DNA from: Argentina anserina
Taxonomy: Eukaryota; Streptophyta; Magnoliopsida; Rosales; Rosaceae
Assembly (NCBI RefSeq): GCF_933775445.1
Contig: NC_065876.1
Coordinates: 26,970,001-27,034,000, forward strand
Direction: 5' to 3'
Length of the DNA stretch: 64,000 nt
Shown here: positions 34,930 to 46,146 of the stretch, one piece after another
Layout of the letters: the number at the start of each line of letters is the position of its first letter
Numbering within the stretch: the stretch's first letter is position 1
Made by a program: the position numbers and the translations under genes
The notes under the pieces: model-generated
Database searches by the model: none
Seen by the model: the letters and a program-made list of their open reading frames with translations, nothing else
What the model was told of the DNA's origin: nothing

Positions 34930-35886
34930 TCAAACAAGAGTAGAACAAGTTGAGGTAGAAGGGTCAAACAAAGCAGGAAGCAAGTACTTCTTCCCATTCA
35001 AACCATTGGCATTGTAGCTGGCCCCGGTCGTAGCATCAACCAAGAGGTCTCCGGCGTAACCAGGATACGCTCCTTTGGCATATACACCAGGACAAGCGGA
35101 GGCAGCTTCCAATGGAGCCTCTTTGGGACCCTGGTAGAACCCATTTCCAAAAGGGTTGGTCACAGTCCCAGCCAAAAGGCTAGCTAGATTGATGATCATA
35201 CCGTCCACACCGACATCGTTGTTGGGTGCCACCAATGGTGTAGTCTGTGGTCCATAGATAGGCTGGTGGAATGGCCAAGCACACTGACCAGGGCATTGGG
35301 TCTCTGAGTTTCCCACCCAGATGTATGCAAATTTGGAGCTCTTGCCTCTAATGATGGAGCTCTTTGAAGACCCGTGTGTCCCACATTTGCTAGAGCAAAG
35401 CCCATCAACTAGAACATCCGATGAGGTCAAGACAACGTTGATGGCATTACTCTTGCCTCCCTTGGCTGCTAACTGTTTGATGTGTGTTTGAGATAGGGAC
35501 TTGCCCATAGAGTAGCTCTGGTCAAGGGTTTGGGTGCCCAATGAGAGGGAAAGAGAACTTTTCTTGGCATTGGAGAGGTGGTAGTATTTCTCAATGGACT
35601 TCCACCAATTAGCAACTGAAGGTTGGTTTGTAGATGGAGAAGAAGCCGAAAGGGAGGTGATGAAATCGGAAACAATTGCCCGCTGGGAGGCTTTGAACTT
35701 GCCATACCAGATCAAATTGACGGAGATTTTGCCGCTTAGAAGAGGGCCATTGTGGTACTGGAACAGTAAAGGCTGCTGGGTTTGATCCGACGTCTCAGCA
35801 GAAAGTGTTCTGCCTGCTGAGCAGAAATTGACCAAACCGAGCAGCAAAACAAAGGAGAGTAATTGATTGAAACTAGATGAAGCCAT
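34930..35886 (-). CDS. EXORDIUM/PHI-1-like secreted protein, array copy C
   Basis: Intronless, 318 residues, ATG at 35886 ([12 protein letters not shown]). Signal peptide about residues 1-25 (ending in CSAG). Family signatures are complete: [100 protein letters not shown] and STCSTLV. One substitution against siblings: GLCSSKCG for GFCSSKCG. The mature region is highly similar to copy B, while the signal peptide differs more. Promoter: TATATATA about 105 bp upstream and the GACAACGCGTTG box about 193 bp upstream. The expected role is apoplastic, growth-related, as for its siblings. Confidence 0.95.
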   Translation of the reverse strand: MASSSFNQLLSFVLLLGLVNFCSAGRTLSAETSDQTQQPLLFQYHNGPLLSGKISVNLIWYGKFKASQRAIVSDFITSLSASSPSTNQPSVANWWKSIEKYYHLSNAKKSSLSLSLGTQTLDQSYSMGKSLSQTHIKQLAAKGGKSNAINVVLTSSDVLVDGLCSSKCGTHGSSKSSIIRGKSSKFAYIWVGNSETQCPGQCAWPFHQPIYGPQTTPLVAPNNDVGVDGMIINLASLLAGTVTNPFGNGFYQGPKEAPLEAASACPGVYAKGAYPGYAGDLLVDATTGASYNANGLNGKKYLLPALFDPSTSTCSTLV

Positions 35887-35989
35887 GTTTGGATTCTAAC
35901 AAAGAATTCACTACTGGAATTTGAGTGATGCTAGAAAAGATTTGAAGGAGCTCAAGTCTTTGTGGGTTGGAATGGACTAATGGGGAGAA

Positions 35990-36000
35990 GGGTATATATA
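35990..36000 (-). promoter_or_regulatory. Probable TATA box of EXO copy C
   Basis: CACTATATATACCC on the minus strand about 105-110 bp upstream of the ATG. Confidence 0.6.
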
Positions 36001-36078
36001 GTGGTGGAGACTTGGGGAAAGAAAGTGCGTTGGAAGGAGCTAGTAAAGTGGGATTTGAATTTGTGAAGAGGCCAGTAA

Positions 36079-36090
36079 GACAACGCGTTG
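36079..36090. promoter_or_regulatory. Conserved promoter box, copy C (GACAACGCGTTG)
   Basis: Same 12-mer and similar preceding GGCCAG as in copy B, although here it is nearer the ATG (about 193 bp). Confidence 0.5.
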
Positions 36091-37851
36091 GGTTTTTTTT
36101 TTCAATTGGTTGTGGGAGACAAAGCGTAAAACCGAATCTAAAGACTAGGAGAAATGGTGACAGGTTTAGCCAGCTAAGTGAATTGTGACAAATAGAGACA
36201 GCCCAGATGAGAACGAAAAGAAACAAAAATTTGTGATTATTACCGGAACTTGCATATTATTGTAGATTTCTTGAGGGGAGGCTGGAGTTATATGGCGAAG
36301 GGTGTGATTCTTGCAATAGTAGTTTTCAACTTGATTAGGACAAATTCGGCATGTGATTATTGCAATAAACCAAAAGCTCTTAAACGTGGTGTAGCTGGAT
36401 GCTCTCATCTTGTGCTAGGTTGGTCAAATTTTTCTATCTGTTCATTTCTGGTTTGATGTTAAAGGGTTTTGTTTTGTTGAAGTTAAGTGGCCCGGAACAA
36501 GTGAGCAAGGTGTGGGAGTTCTTCTCACATTAGAAATGTGTTCAACAATGTAGCATATATAACTTGGACAATATGAAGCTACCTGTGCAAAATGAATCCA
36601 ATTATAGAAGTGGAGATCATATCTTCTATTATGGTAATCAAGTTAGAGATAATGTGTGCCTATAATTGAGGTCGAACACCAATTTACGCACATAGAATGT
36701 TGTAACGACGAGTGAACGTTTTGTCTTTATCAACAGTTAGGCCGAATGTCCAAACAGCCAACAGGGTATTGGAGCCCCTCGCCAAACCCATCAAATGATA
36801 AAATTGCTCATAGTTTTTTGTATTTCTACAAGCTGTGATTTTGAATCTTTAATTGTTAATTATTTGATCAATTAGTAACATAACTACACAAGTCATTATA
36901 AACAAATTATACAATTGGCAGATGCATCATGCATTGGTTTGGGAGACCAAATGTAACCACTTGAGTTTATAAAATTCACTCAACTAGCTGTCTTGTTTAA
37001 CAAGCAAATATACAAGGCCACAACAGATAGCAGCTCCCAATTCCCAACCCTCGAAATTTTTGAATGAATTATAGTGGGTGAAGTGGTGTGACACACGTTC
37101 CTAACCATCCAACCAAATGAATCACATAGACAATTTCAGCAACACAGAATTCCCTTGGCATTGTTCCCCATAAATTATTCATAGAAAAAAAAGGTTTTAT
37201 CTACACACTAAATCCCGCAAGGTGATCAGTAATTCAGTATCATAACGCAAACGATTTATAGTTCACATTATGAACCCAAGTCTCATTACCTCCAATTTTA
37301 CTAACATTCAAACAGTAATTGCATCGATTATGTAACTTAAGGCAATTAGGCCATTAGATAAGTGTGTCGAAATATTAAAAATCCTAAATATGAAGCCGTT
37401 ACCTTAACACATTGGATGTTATCTTTAGATTTGAAACACATTTGGATATCGGACAACAAAAATAATTGGTTTTGGCAAAGTGGTACTTTTCACTCCACAG
37501 AATGTGGTGGTTTTGAGTGATAGAGCTCGACAATGTCTCTTGCCACTTTTGCGAATTTTTTGTAACCTTTAGTTTGTAAATTTTGTATTTTGTGTTTGGC
37601 TCATTCTTGCCCATCTTCTGCTTTTGGTTCTACACATTCAGATTTTCCATCAACGCATTTATCCGGAATTTCCATGTTAATCAAAATCCCAATCTCACAA
37701 GCCCTGCAAGGAATTCAAAAGGGAGACATAATTTTCTGATGCATATCAAAACGATTTGCAGTTGTTTATATTATTATATCCGCATAACCCAAAGAACTAA
37801 AACAAATCAATGAATCTTTACTACTACTAATTTTCATCTTCATAATACATC
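36091..37851. other. Intergenic between EXO copies C and D
   Basis: AT-rich, no gene. Unlike the A-B and B-C intervals, I do not see the duplicated flank blocks here, which suggests that copy D is an older member of the cluster. Confidence 0.4.
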
Positions 37852-38850
37852 CTAAACCAAAGTGGAACAGGTTGAGGTGGATGGATCAAACAGAGCAGGA
37901 ACCAAATACTTCCTTCCATTAGCACCATGAGCATTGTAGCTCGCACCAGTTGTAGTATCCACCAATAGGTCTCCGGCGTAACCCGGATAAGCCCCTTTAG
38001 CATAAATCCCAGGACAAGCCGAAGCAGCCTCCAATGGAGCCTCAGCCGGACCCTGGAAGTACCCATTTCCGAAAGGGTTGGTCGCTGTTCCGGCCAAGAG
38101 GCTAGCCAAGTTGATCACCATGCCGTCGAGGCCAACGTCGTTGTTGGGTGCGACGAGGGGCGGGCTCTGTGGGCCGTAGATGGGCTGGTGGAAAGGCCAG
38201 GCGCAGAGACCAGGGCACTGTTTTTCGGAGTTTCCGACCCAAATATAAGCGAACTTGTAGTTCTTGCCTCGGATGTGAGATGCGCCGGAAGCTGAGCCGT
38301 GGGAGCCGCATCGGTTCATACAGAACCCGTCGACTGCGACATCAGCGGAAGTCAAGACGACATTGATTGCGTTCTTCTGGTCGCCCAAAGAAGCCAGTTT
38401 AACAATCTGTTTGTTGGTTAGGGACTTTCCGAGAGAGTACTTCTGGTCGGAAATCTGCTTCCCAAGGGCAACGGAAAGAGAAGACTTCTTGGAGCTGAGA
38501 TGGTAGTACTTTTCGGTGGTCTTCCACCATGTTGCGACGGAAGGCTGGCTGGACTTGGCCGGCGAGGAGGAAGAAAGAGAAGTGATGAAATCGGAAACAA
38601 TGGCTTTCTGGGCCGGCTTGAAGTTGCCGTACCAGATAAGATTGATGGCGATTTTGCCGTTGAGAAGAGGACCGTTGTGGTATTTCAAGAGCTGGGTCTG
38701 GTCTTGAACAAGCTCGCTGAGCTTCCTTGTTGCCAAGGAGACTTGGAACAACCTAGAAGAGGCAAATGAAACTTGGAAGAGTGAGGCCACTAAGAAGAGT
38801 GATAGTACCAACTGGGTGGTAGAAGAGCAAGAACAACAACAAGAAGCCAT
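37852..38850 (-). CDS. EXORDIUM/PHI-1-like secreted protein, array copy D (most diverged)
   Basis: Intronless, 332 residues, ATG at 38850. The N-terminus has a Cys/Ser-rich start ([12 protein letters not shown]) and a longer signal region than its siblings, with a repeated LFQVS(F/L)A motif ([21 protein letters not shown]), a small internal duplication. Mature signatures: [110 protein letters not shown] and terminal STCSTLV. FCMNRCG and GYFQG resemble the gene at 8646 more than copies A-C do. The coding region is more GC-rich than copies A-C. Upstream there is a TATTTATAG-type TATA box at a similar distance. Likely a secreted growth-related protein and probably the oldest copy of the array. 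Confidence 0.95.
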   Translation of the reverse strand: MASCCCSCSSTTQLVLSLFLVASLFQVSFASSRLFQVSLATRKLSELVQDQTQLLKYHNGPLLNGKIAINLIWYGNFKPAQKAIVSDFITSLSSSSPAKSSQPSVATWWKTTEKYYHLSSKKSSLSVALGKQISDQKYSLGKSLTNKQIVKLASLGDQKNAINVVLTSADVAVDGFCMNRCGSHGSASGASHIRGKNYKFAYIWVGNSEKQCPGLCAWPFHQPIYGPQSPPLVAPNNDVGLDGMVINLASLLAGTATNPFGNGYFQGPAEAPLEAASACPGIYAKGAYPGYAGDLLVDTTTGASYNAHGANGRKYLVPALFDPSTSTCSTLV

Positions 38851-38963
38851 TTTTGAGGGTTTTAGAGAGAGAAAAAGTGAGATTCAAAGTCCAAGCTTTG
38901 GAGAGAGAAGGAGAAGAGGGGTTGTGACTTGTGAGTTGGGAGATGAGAGAAACGGAGAGGAGT

Positions 38964-38971
38964 ATTTATAG
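38964..38971 (-). promoter_or_regulatory. Probable TATA box of EXO copy D
   Basis: TATAAATA on the minus strand in the context CACTATAAATACTCC, about 115 bp upstream of the ATG, matching the position of the TATA boxes of copies A-C. Confidence 0.6.
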
Positions 38972-40690
38972 TGGAGAGTAGAGAAGGAGGGGAGGTTTGA
39001 AATGCAGGGGTTAATTGAATGTGGGAGGTACAGAAGAGAGAGAAAGTGAGATGGCTTGTGATTTACGATTCGCTTTGGGTTTGGTTCAGTGTAAAGAAAT
39101 TTAAAGAGCAACGCTTCCCCCGAAGCGCGTTTCTTTATTGCCAGAGCCCGACGAGTCCTACAAACACCACGCTTTCACCCGCAGGTGTTCACCACGCATC
39201 GTCCTGACTTATCCACTTCTTTTTTCTTTTTAAGTATTGCTTCTTTGTTTTTTCTTTGTTCTTTTTCATTATTATTACTATTAGCTGTTGTGCAATACTT
39301 TCCCTTTTTAGACATGTGAATCTCATTTATATTTAAGCTGATGAAAAAAGGATGAAAGCTTTATAGATTTACACCTCTGCACTTAGTTACTTAAATTAGA
39401 GGCCTTTAAGAATTCATGTTAATATTATTCATGTCTAAGTCAATATTTGTTTAGCATTTAATTGAGGATTAGTCATATTTTACAATTTAGTTAAACAAAC
39501 ACGTTGGGGCATGCTAACTAATTATGATAGTTTATGATTTAACTACTGAAACTTTATTATAAGAAAGTTATGAATGACACTTTATAACAGTCACTAGATA
39601 TTTTGAATTTGATCGGTTGAAAACGAATTTTACTAGTTTGCCAGGGATACTATTAAACTATTACTTAACTTGATTAATTGTTGTTACTTTATTATGAGTT
39701 TGTATAATTGTTTTGCCTTTTGAATACGAGGCAGTGTAAGACAAGAAGAGCGTGAGAGTGAAGCACTGGTCTTTGTCACAATCTATTGATGAAACGTGAG
39801 ATACAGTCCGAACAGATATAATATTTTATTTATATTCTATTTTAATCTAAGGTTAGGCATTCCCTCCTTTTGTGATGACCTTTACTTTCTTTTCCTCACT
39901 AAAAGACAAAATGTCATCACACCCCCTTATTAGCTTGCTACAGATTGCAAAAAGAAACTCCAAATCCCCAAACCGCCCTGCTCAATGGCACACAGTACAG
40001 CATATTTGGTGGGCAAAACGGGTAATTGTCTGCTGTGAAGATAAACGTTGGGATCACAGGCTGGCGGGGAAATGAATGTCTATTGGGAAACGTGGATTGT
40101 GTAGGACAACTAGCCGGCAGTCTCCCCAGCTGTGGTATCCACGCGCCTTAAAAGGACCACTTGAGTGGCAGTCGCACACACAAGGCTCGTGAGTCGCGTG
40201 AGGGAGGGCTATAATCTTAGTAATAAGCATTTAATATAATTAAAAGAGAGAGAGGTGTCCTAGTTAATTGTAGAAGGTCCAGCTGGATCAACACTGTAAA
40301 TGAGTCATCGAGAGCTGACGATGATGATGGTGGTGCTGGCAATACTGCAGTAGTAAAGTAGCTGGTTCAGAGGTTTAGGGTTTTTAGGGTTTACCGTGCA
40401 CGCCTCGGCTAAGCTGTGATCAGAGATATCGATACCCATGAATTTATGTTATCACAGTGTCATCTGCATTTTATAGATTTGCAACACTAATTGTTTGTGA
40501 GGTCGATTGCCTATCCACAAGGGTGAAAGCTGATATAACATTCAATTTTCTAGGTAAAGAACACCAGGAAAAAAATTATAGGTCATACACAATTGAGAGT
40601 ACATTTCACGTAGGAAAATGAGACATATCTTGTTGTAGATTTATGAGGGTTTGAGTCACTTCATCCATTGTCAATTAATTTAAAATGTGA
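38972..40690. other. Promoter region of copy D and intergenic sequence
   Basis: 39105-39135 holds CGAAGCGCGTTTC, a CGCG-type motif but not the array's 12-mer box. The remainder is AT-rich with no supportable gene. Confidence 0.35.
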
Positions 40691-41140
40691 ACCCTATATC
40701 GCTTTAACATGGTATGAGAGTAAATATCTCTCCAATCGCGCCTCCAATTTGGTCCCAAGTTGGATGTCATTTTATCATGGGCCCAAGATGAGTGTCATTA
40801 TCATGATATCGAAGGGTTTCTAATTTGATTGTCACCAAGTGTCATTCGTTATTGGACTTTAGTTAATTTCGTAGCAGTGTGTGGGATGATAATATGTTAT
40901 AGGCAGCCTTAAAAATTCGGCTGCACGTGAGGGGGCGTATTAGAGATGAGATATCCCACATCTAAAAATTGACAAATAAAATAAAGATTATAAGTGGGTG
41001 GATGATACCTAATTATACCGATACATTTAGTGATTAAAAACCCAACACATGTAAGGTGGCTAAGTTGGGACAATATCGGTACAATTGGTCTACGTGTCAC
41101 GCTTGTCATTGTTTTAACTTGATATCGGAGCAAATATCTG
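40691..41140 (+). mobile_element. Short LTR-element (TRIM/copia-like) debris with two primer-binding-like sites
   Basis: TGGTATGAGAGTAAATATC at 40710 and TGATATCGGAGCAAATATC at 41118 both resemble the tRNA-Met primer-binding motif of copia and TRIM elements and are preceded by TTTAACA/TTTAACT. A purine-rich GTGAGGGGGCG at about 40927 is placed like a polypurine tract just before a roughly 180-bp LTR-like segment (about 40938-41116, GAGATGAGATATCCCACATC). PBS, short interior, polypurine tract, LTR, PBS would fit recombined or nested short LTR elements. Ends are not certain. Confidence 0.4.
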
Positions 41141-41939
41141 AAATGACTTCGCTATTTATTTTTCCGCTGCAATTTATTTGTGGAATTCAAACCCCCTTGT
41201 TAGGGTTTCTTCCTGTTTAATTATTCGACATTGTTCCGAATTGTTTTTTGTGAGCCCAGCACCTTGGGCACCAAAGTTTTTACTTTGGGTACCCAATATT
41301 GTATTGAGTCGTCATCGGAGTAGACATGAGCTTATTCTCTCAATCACGGCGTCTGCCTCAGCTTTGCCCAATCCAGCGTTGTCTCTCGGTCTCCATCAGC
41401 AGATCGACGTCACCGTCTACACACACATCGTCTGGTTCTTCAGGTTGGCGTTCTTCAGGCCCGGTGATGTTTTTCAGGCGTCCCAGATCCGGTCGTGTTC
41501 GACCCGAGTCCCATTCTGGTTTCTATCACGCCAACGTTGTCCGTCCAAATCGACGTCGCATCTCCAATCGACACCTAGATCGGCGTTATCTCAGAGTCCC
41601 GATCCGACCCAACCAGGTCCTCTCTCTGACCCGCTCCATCAGACCTAGTTCATCTTCAATCCATCTTGGTCTGATTTTTTTGCACACCTAATGATCTGAT
41701 CAGTGCACCCGAAAAAAATGGTTCATGTGTAAATTGGTAATCTTGATTGTCGGGTTTCAAAAGGAAAACTTGAAATCAAGTTCTGAAACTTCGGAATTAT
41801 CAAAAGAATATGGGTTGCAAGGCGACCACCGGAATATGCTTTTGTTGATTTTGTCCACATCAGAGAGTGGACACAGCTATTCGATATTTGGAAGGCAAGA
41901 ATGGTTAGGGAGTTGAGTTATCGCATGACTCTAGACATG

Positions 41940-42505
41940 TTATGAGCCAATACTGCACAAATGGTAACATTTATGTAACTACAAAACCTCGGGGTGGTGG
42001 TAAGATCATTATGGCATTAAAAGTTTCTAACTTTGTTGGTTCTGATACTTGGACTATTGATTTTGGTGCATATGATCATATGACTTATAATAAATCTTAC
42101 TTGATTATTGAGTTGTCTGCTTCACCAGTGTCATATGTCACTAACGCTAATGGTGAGGCTTTTCCTGTGCTAGGGAGAGGGTCAGTTCGTAACACTCATA
42201 TTTTAGAACTCCATAATGTTCTATATATACTTGATTCATCACATCACTTGTTATTTGTTCCCCAATTGAATACTGAGTCGATGTTGTGTAACATTTTTTC
42301 CAATGTATGTGATTTTTCAGGATTTTTTCACCAAAGAGATACTCGGTCGGGGGGATTTAAGAGGCAGATTGTTTCACCTGGATCAGACATATGCAGGAGC
42401 TAAACCAAGGGCACAACCATGTACAGCCTTGACTACGAGTTCTAATCAGCTAAGTGAAATTTGGTTATGGCATCACCGATTGAGACATTCATCTATCCAT
42501 GTGTT
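41940..42505 (+). pseudogene. Ty1-copia polyprotein fragment (protease to pre-integrase region)
   Basis: One frame (41942-42403) contains TWTIDFGAYDHMTYNKSYL, the copia aspartic-protease region, in which the catalytic D-S/T-G has become D-F-G, followed by VTNANGEAFPVLGRGSV and HNVLYILDSSHHLL. The match then jumps frame at about 42303 to FQDFFTKEILGRGDLRGRLF and LWHHRLRHSS, the GAG-pre-integrase domain. A frameshift and the loss of everything downstream make it a dead remnant. It abuts the minisatellite at about 42510. Confidence 0.8.
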
Positions 42506-42509
42506 TTCT

Positions 42510-44000
42510 AGTGTGAGCATGTGTTTCTTTCAAAGTGAATATCTTTCTATCGTGAGTATTTTTTCAATTACTATTTGAGTATCTTTTCAATTCTCGTTTA
42601 AGTATCTTTTTGTGTGACTTTCTTATGTGAGTGCCTTTTGATTTCTGAGTGTCATTCCATGGTGGACGTGTGTTTCTTACAAAGTGAGTCTCTTTATATC
42701 GTGACTATCTTTTTTCAATGCTCTTTTGAGTATATTTCTATGTTGCTTTCTGATGCGAGTGTCTTTTGATTTCTAAATGTTATACCATTGTGGACGTGTA
42801 TTTCTTTCAATGTGAGTATTTTCTATTGTGAGTATCTTTTCAATTCTCGTTTAAGTACATTTACGTGTTGCTTTCTGATGCGAGTGTCTTTTGATTTAAG
42901 AGTGGCATTCCATTATGGGTGTGCATTTCTTTCAAATTGAGTATATTTAGATTGTTAGTATCTTTTCAATTCCTATTTGAGTATTCTTTTCAATTCTAAT
43001 GTGAGTATATTTCTATGTTGCTTTCTGATGCGAGTGTCTTTTGATTTTTGAATGTTATACCATTGTGGACGTGTATTTCTTTCAATGTGAGTATTTTCTA
43101 TTGTGAGTATTTTTTTCAATTCTTATTTGACTATACTTTTTAATTCTAATGTGAAAATCTTTATGTGTTGCTTTCTGATGCAATTGTCATTTGATTTCTG
43201 AGTGTCATTCCATTTGTGGGCGTGTTTATCTTTTAAAGTCAATATTTTTCTTTAATTAGTATCTTTTCAATTCTTATTTGACTATACTTTTCAATTCTAA
43301 TGTGAAAATCTTTCTGTGTTGCTTTCTGATGCAAGTGTCATTTGATTTCTGAGTGTCATTCCATTTTAGGCGTGTTTTTCTTTAAAAGTAAGTATATTTC
43401 TATCGTGAGTATCTTTACAATTCATATTTAAGTATCTTTTCAATTCTCATTTGAGTATATTTCTGTGTGGTTTTATGATGCGAGTGTCTTCTGATTTCTT
43501 AGGGTCATTCTATTGTGGACGTGTGTTTCTTTCAATGTGAGTATCTTTCTACCGCGAGTATCTTTTCAATTCTTATTTGAGTATCATTTAAATTCTCGTT
43601 TAAGTATCTTCCTGTTGAGTGTGGTGGGCATGTGTTTCTTTCAAAATGAGTCTATTTCTATCGTGAGTATCTTTTCAATTCATATTTGAGTATTATTTTC
43701 AATTCTCGTTTGAGTATCTTTCTGCGTTGCTTTCTGATGCGAGTATCTTTTGATTTTTGAGTGTCATTCCATTGTCAGCGTGTGTTTGTTTCAAAATGAG
43801 TATATTTCTATCGTGTGTATATTTTCAATTTCTATTTAAGTAGCATTTTCAATTATAATGTGAGAATCTTTTTCTGTGTTGATTTCTCAATGTTATTTCA
43901 TTGTGGGCGTGTGTTTATTTCAAAATGATTATCTTTGTATCGTGAGTATCTTTTAAATTCCTATTTAAGTATCTTTTTTCATTCTAATGTTGAAATCGTT
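42510..44000. repeat. Complex minisatellite, about 9-10 units of about 125-170 bp
   Basis: A long array of diverged units built from recurring phrases: GCTTTCTGATGCGAGTGTCTTTTGATTT, GAGTGTCATTCCATTGTGG, CGTGTGTTTCTTTCAAA and several GTGAGTATCTTTTCAATTCT sub-repeats. Landmarks near TGATGCGAGTGTC fall at about 42750, 42874, 43026, 43176, 43330, 43470 and 43735. Within each unit GAGTATCTTT(T/C) repeats give a second, shorter periodicity of about 20-30 bp. It is strongly T-rich on the plus strand. There is no coding potential. Confidence 0.85.
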
Positions 44001-46146
44001 AGTTGTCTTGTCTATATTTTACCAGCTTCATAGTTTAATTTGTGAACGTCAGAAATATAAGAGCTGTGAGTATTTATAATGAATTTGTGTTGAAATTTGA
44101 CCAATAATGAAGCAGACACTTCGTCCTCATGTTGGAAACTAGGGTGTTTATACATTTCATTAATGTCCCTTGAACTGGATGGTGATAATTTTTATTAACA
44201 TGTTCTAGGGTTTCCATGCATGGTTTCCAAAATTATAAATTTGAGAACATACATATAACTTTGATTTGGTTGCGTGACTTCAAACTTTTAGTTGCTCTCT
44301 AAATAAATTAACATATTCCATTAGAAGGGAGCTTAGTCTCCTTGGATGCCATCAGCTTCCAGCTAGCTTGGGATGATTAATGGAATAAGAATCAAGCATG
44401 CACAGAGAGAGACAGTATCCTGCAGCCCCTGTCTAGCGGCTCACCAGTCCACGTTTGTACCCATACTTGCAAACATTTGGTCACTATTGCAAGCCTATAG
44501 CCAGATAATTTCAGCATTTGGTTATATATGATCACACATGGTCACCCTAATTAATGAAAGGTTTATATGATTCAAGAACCAAGCTAACCTTCTAATTAAT
44601 TGGTTGATCACTGCACGGGTGATCGAAGAGTTGCTTTGGAGATGCTCCTAAACTTACCCCATATTTACTTGATACCGGCCACCTTATTGTTTTGCGATTG
44701 CGTTAGTTTTGGCCATTTCCGTAGCTTTCCAATGACGACAGATTCACAACTGTATTAGATCTTTCTTTCTGGGGTAGTTAACTTATTTCGATCAGGGATT
44801 AATAATATCGTCGTTCAGCTCTAATTTTCTGTTTTGTTTTAAAGACCCAGTATGGGCACATTTATGCGAAAATAAGGTGGCATGCATGATCCAGTAGCTG
44901 GTTAATTTGGTTTGTCATCATTTACCCAAACTCTAATGAAATGTAGTAGATACTTGCGCAGGTAGATTCGATCTACGGATCTAAGAATGTGTGGAGTCTG
45001 AACCTGGGTGTTATCCATTCATTAATAGATTGATAAAATCATGCATTGATAGCACTAGAGTACTGAGCAGTGACCACCAACAGGAATGGAACTTGGCATG
45101 GCCTATTCACTATTTCATGATTAACCCCCATGCCACAAGCGTTCCACAAGAGCATGGATGTGATCACCGTACCTCTCCAAGTTCTGGGAATACCATCATG
45201 TTAAAATGCATTGTACTCTGGCAGGTACGGGTAGGAACACTGAAGCATGGACCAAATCTATAATTGCTTTCACAATTTGTATTCTTCTTGGTGGAGCCGT
45301 AAAAAAAAAAGGTTCACTTGTATCTCTCACCTTCACTTTAAAAACAACCGTAGAGGTGGACATTTTTTCCTGACTTAAAAATGATTAGTGTTATATGCTT
45401 AATAATTATGTTTGAAATATAAGATAAATTTTCTTCATGATTGACACAAGCCAGCTCCAATGCAGTTCAACAAGTATGAGAAATATTTGTGTGCGAAAGG
45501 ACGTCATAACGTTAACTATAGTGTAAATCGAAAATGTAATGCCTAGTAAACTGGTTTAAGCACATGCTTCCCATAAACCCTTGAATCCATGCAGCTGATT
45601 CATTTGTAAAGCAAAGTGTATTAGTTCCTATTCTCAATATAGCACATATGATTAATTATCCGAAAAGCTTATTAAGACAGGGAGATTCTTCTCTTTATCT
45701 GTATCTTTCTTCTACATTCTCGTGATCTCTGTAAGTTTATCTGTGAGCTTGTTGCTAATGAAAGCTACCAAATTAGGTCCCCACCACCAGTTCATTGCAT
45801 GCAGAACGATAGGGTTTAACCAACACTCTATATTAATCCCTAAGCCATCTGATTTCTCTCATAGAGTCATGGCATAGACTGTTTAGTACGTGAATCATAT
45901 ATAATTTGTTGTAGTCTCTTGAATTAAAATAGTAACAAACGGGCTCTTCCCAATTTGAAAAGAATCCCAGCACTTCCCCCAGCGTGCATGCACCCATCAC
46001 TACTATATATACAAGCTCTCACTCCCTCCTATCTTTCAAACCACGTACTGTAAGCCCAACATCTCTCTCCTCTTATTTCTCTCTGGTTTGAGAATCTTTC
46101 AAACTCCAACAAAATTAATCTATCTTTCGTCTGTCTTTTAAAAAAA
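44001..46146. other. Intergenic; promoter region of the EXL pseudogene at its right end
   Basis: No gene. CTATATATACAAG at about 46003-46015 is a plausible TATA box, about 135 bp before the ATG of the plus-strand EXL pseudogene, so the core promoter spacing has survived. Confidence 0.4.

Noticed and set aside
40345..40400. Telomere-like TTTAGGGTTTTTAGGG run
   Set aside because: Only two or three degenerate units; not an interstitial telomere tract of any length.
41178..41691. Two overlapping plus-strand frames of 121-156 codons
   Set aside because: Ser/Arg/Pro-rich with no domain, located between LTR debris and a copia fragment, so more likely an element leader than a gene.
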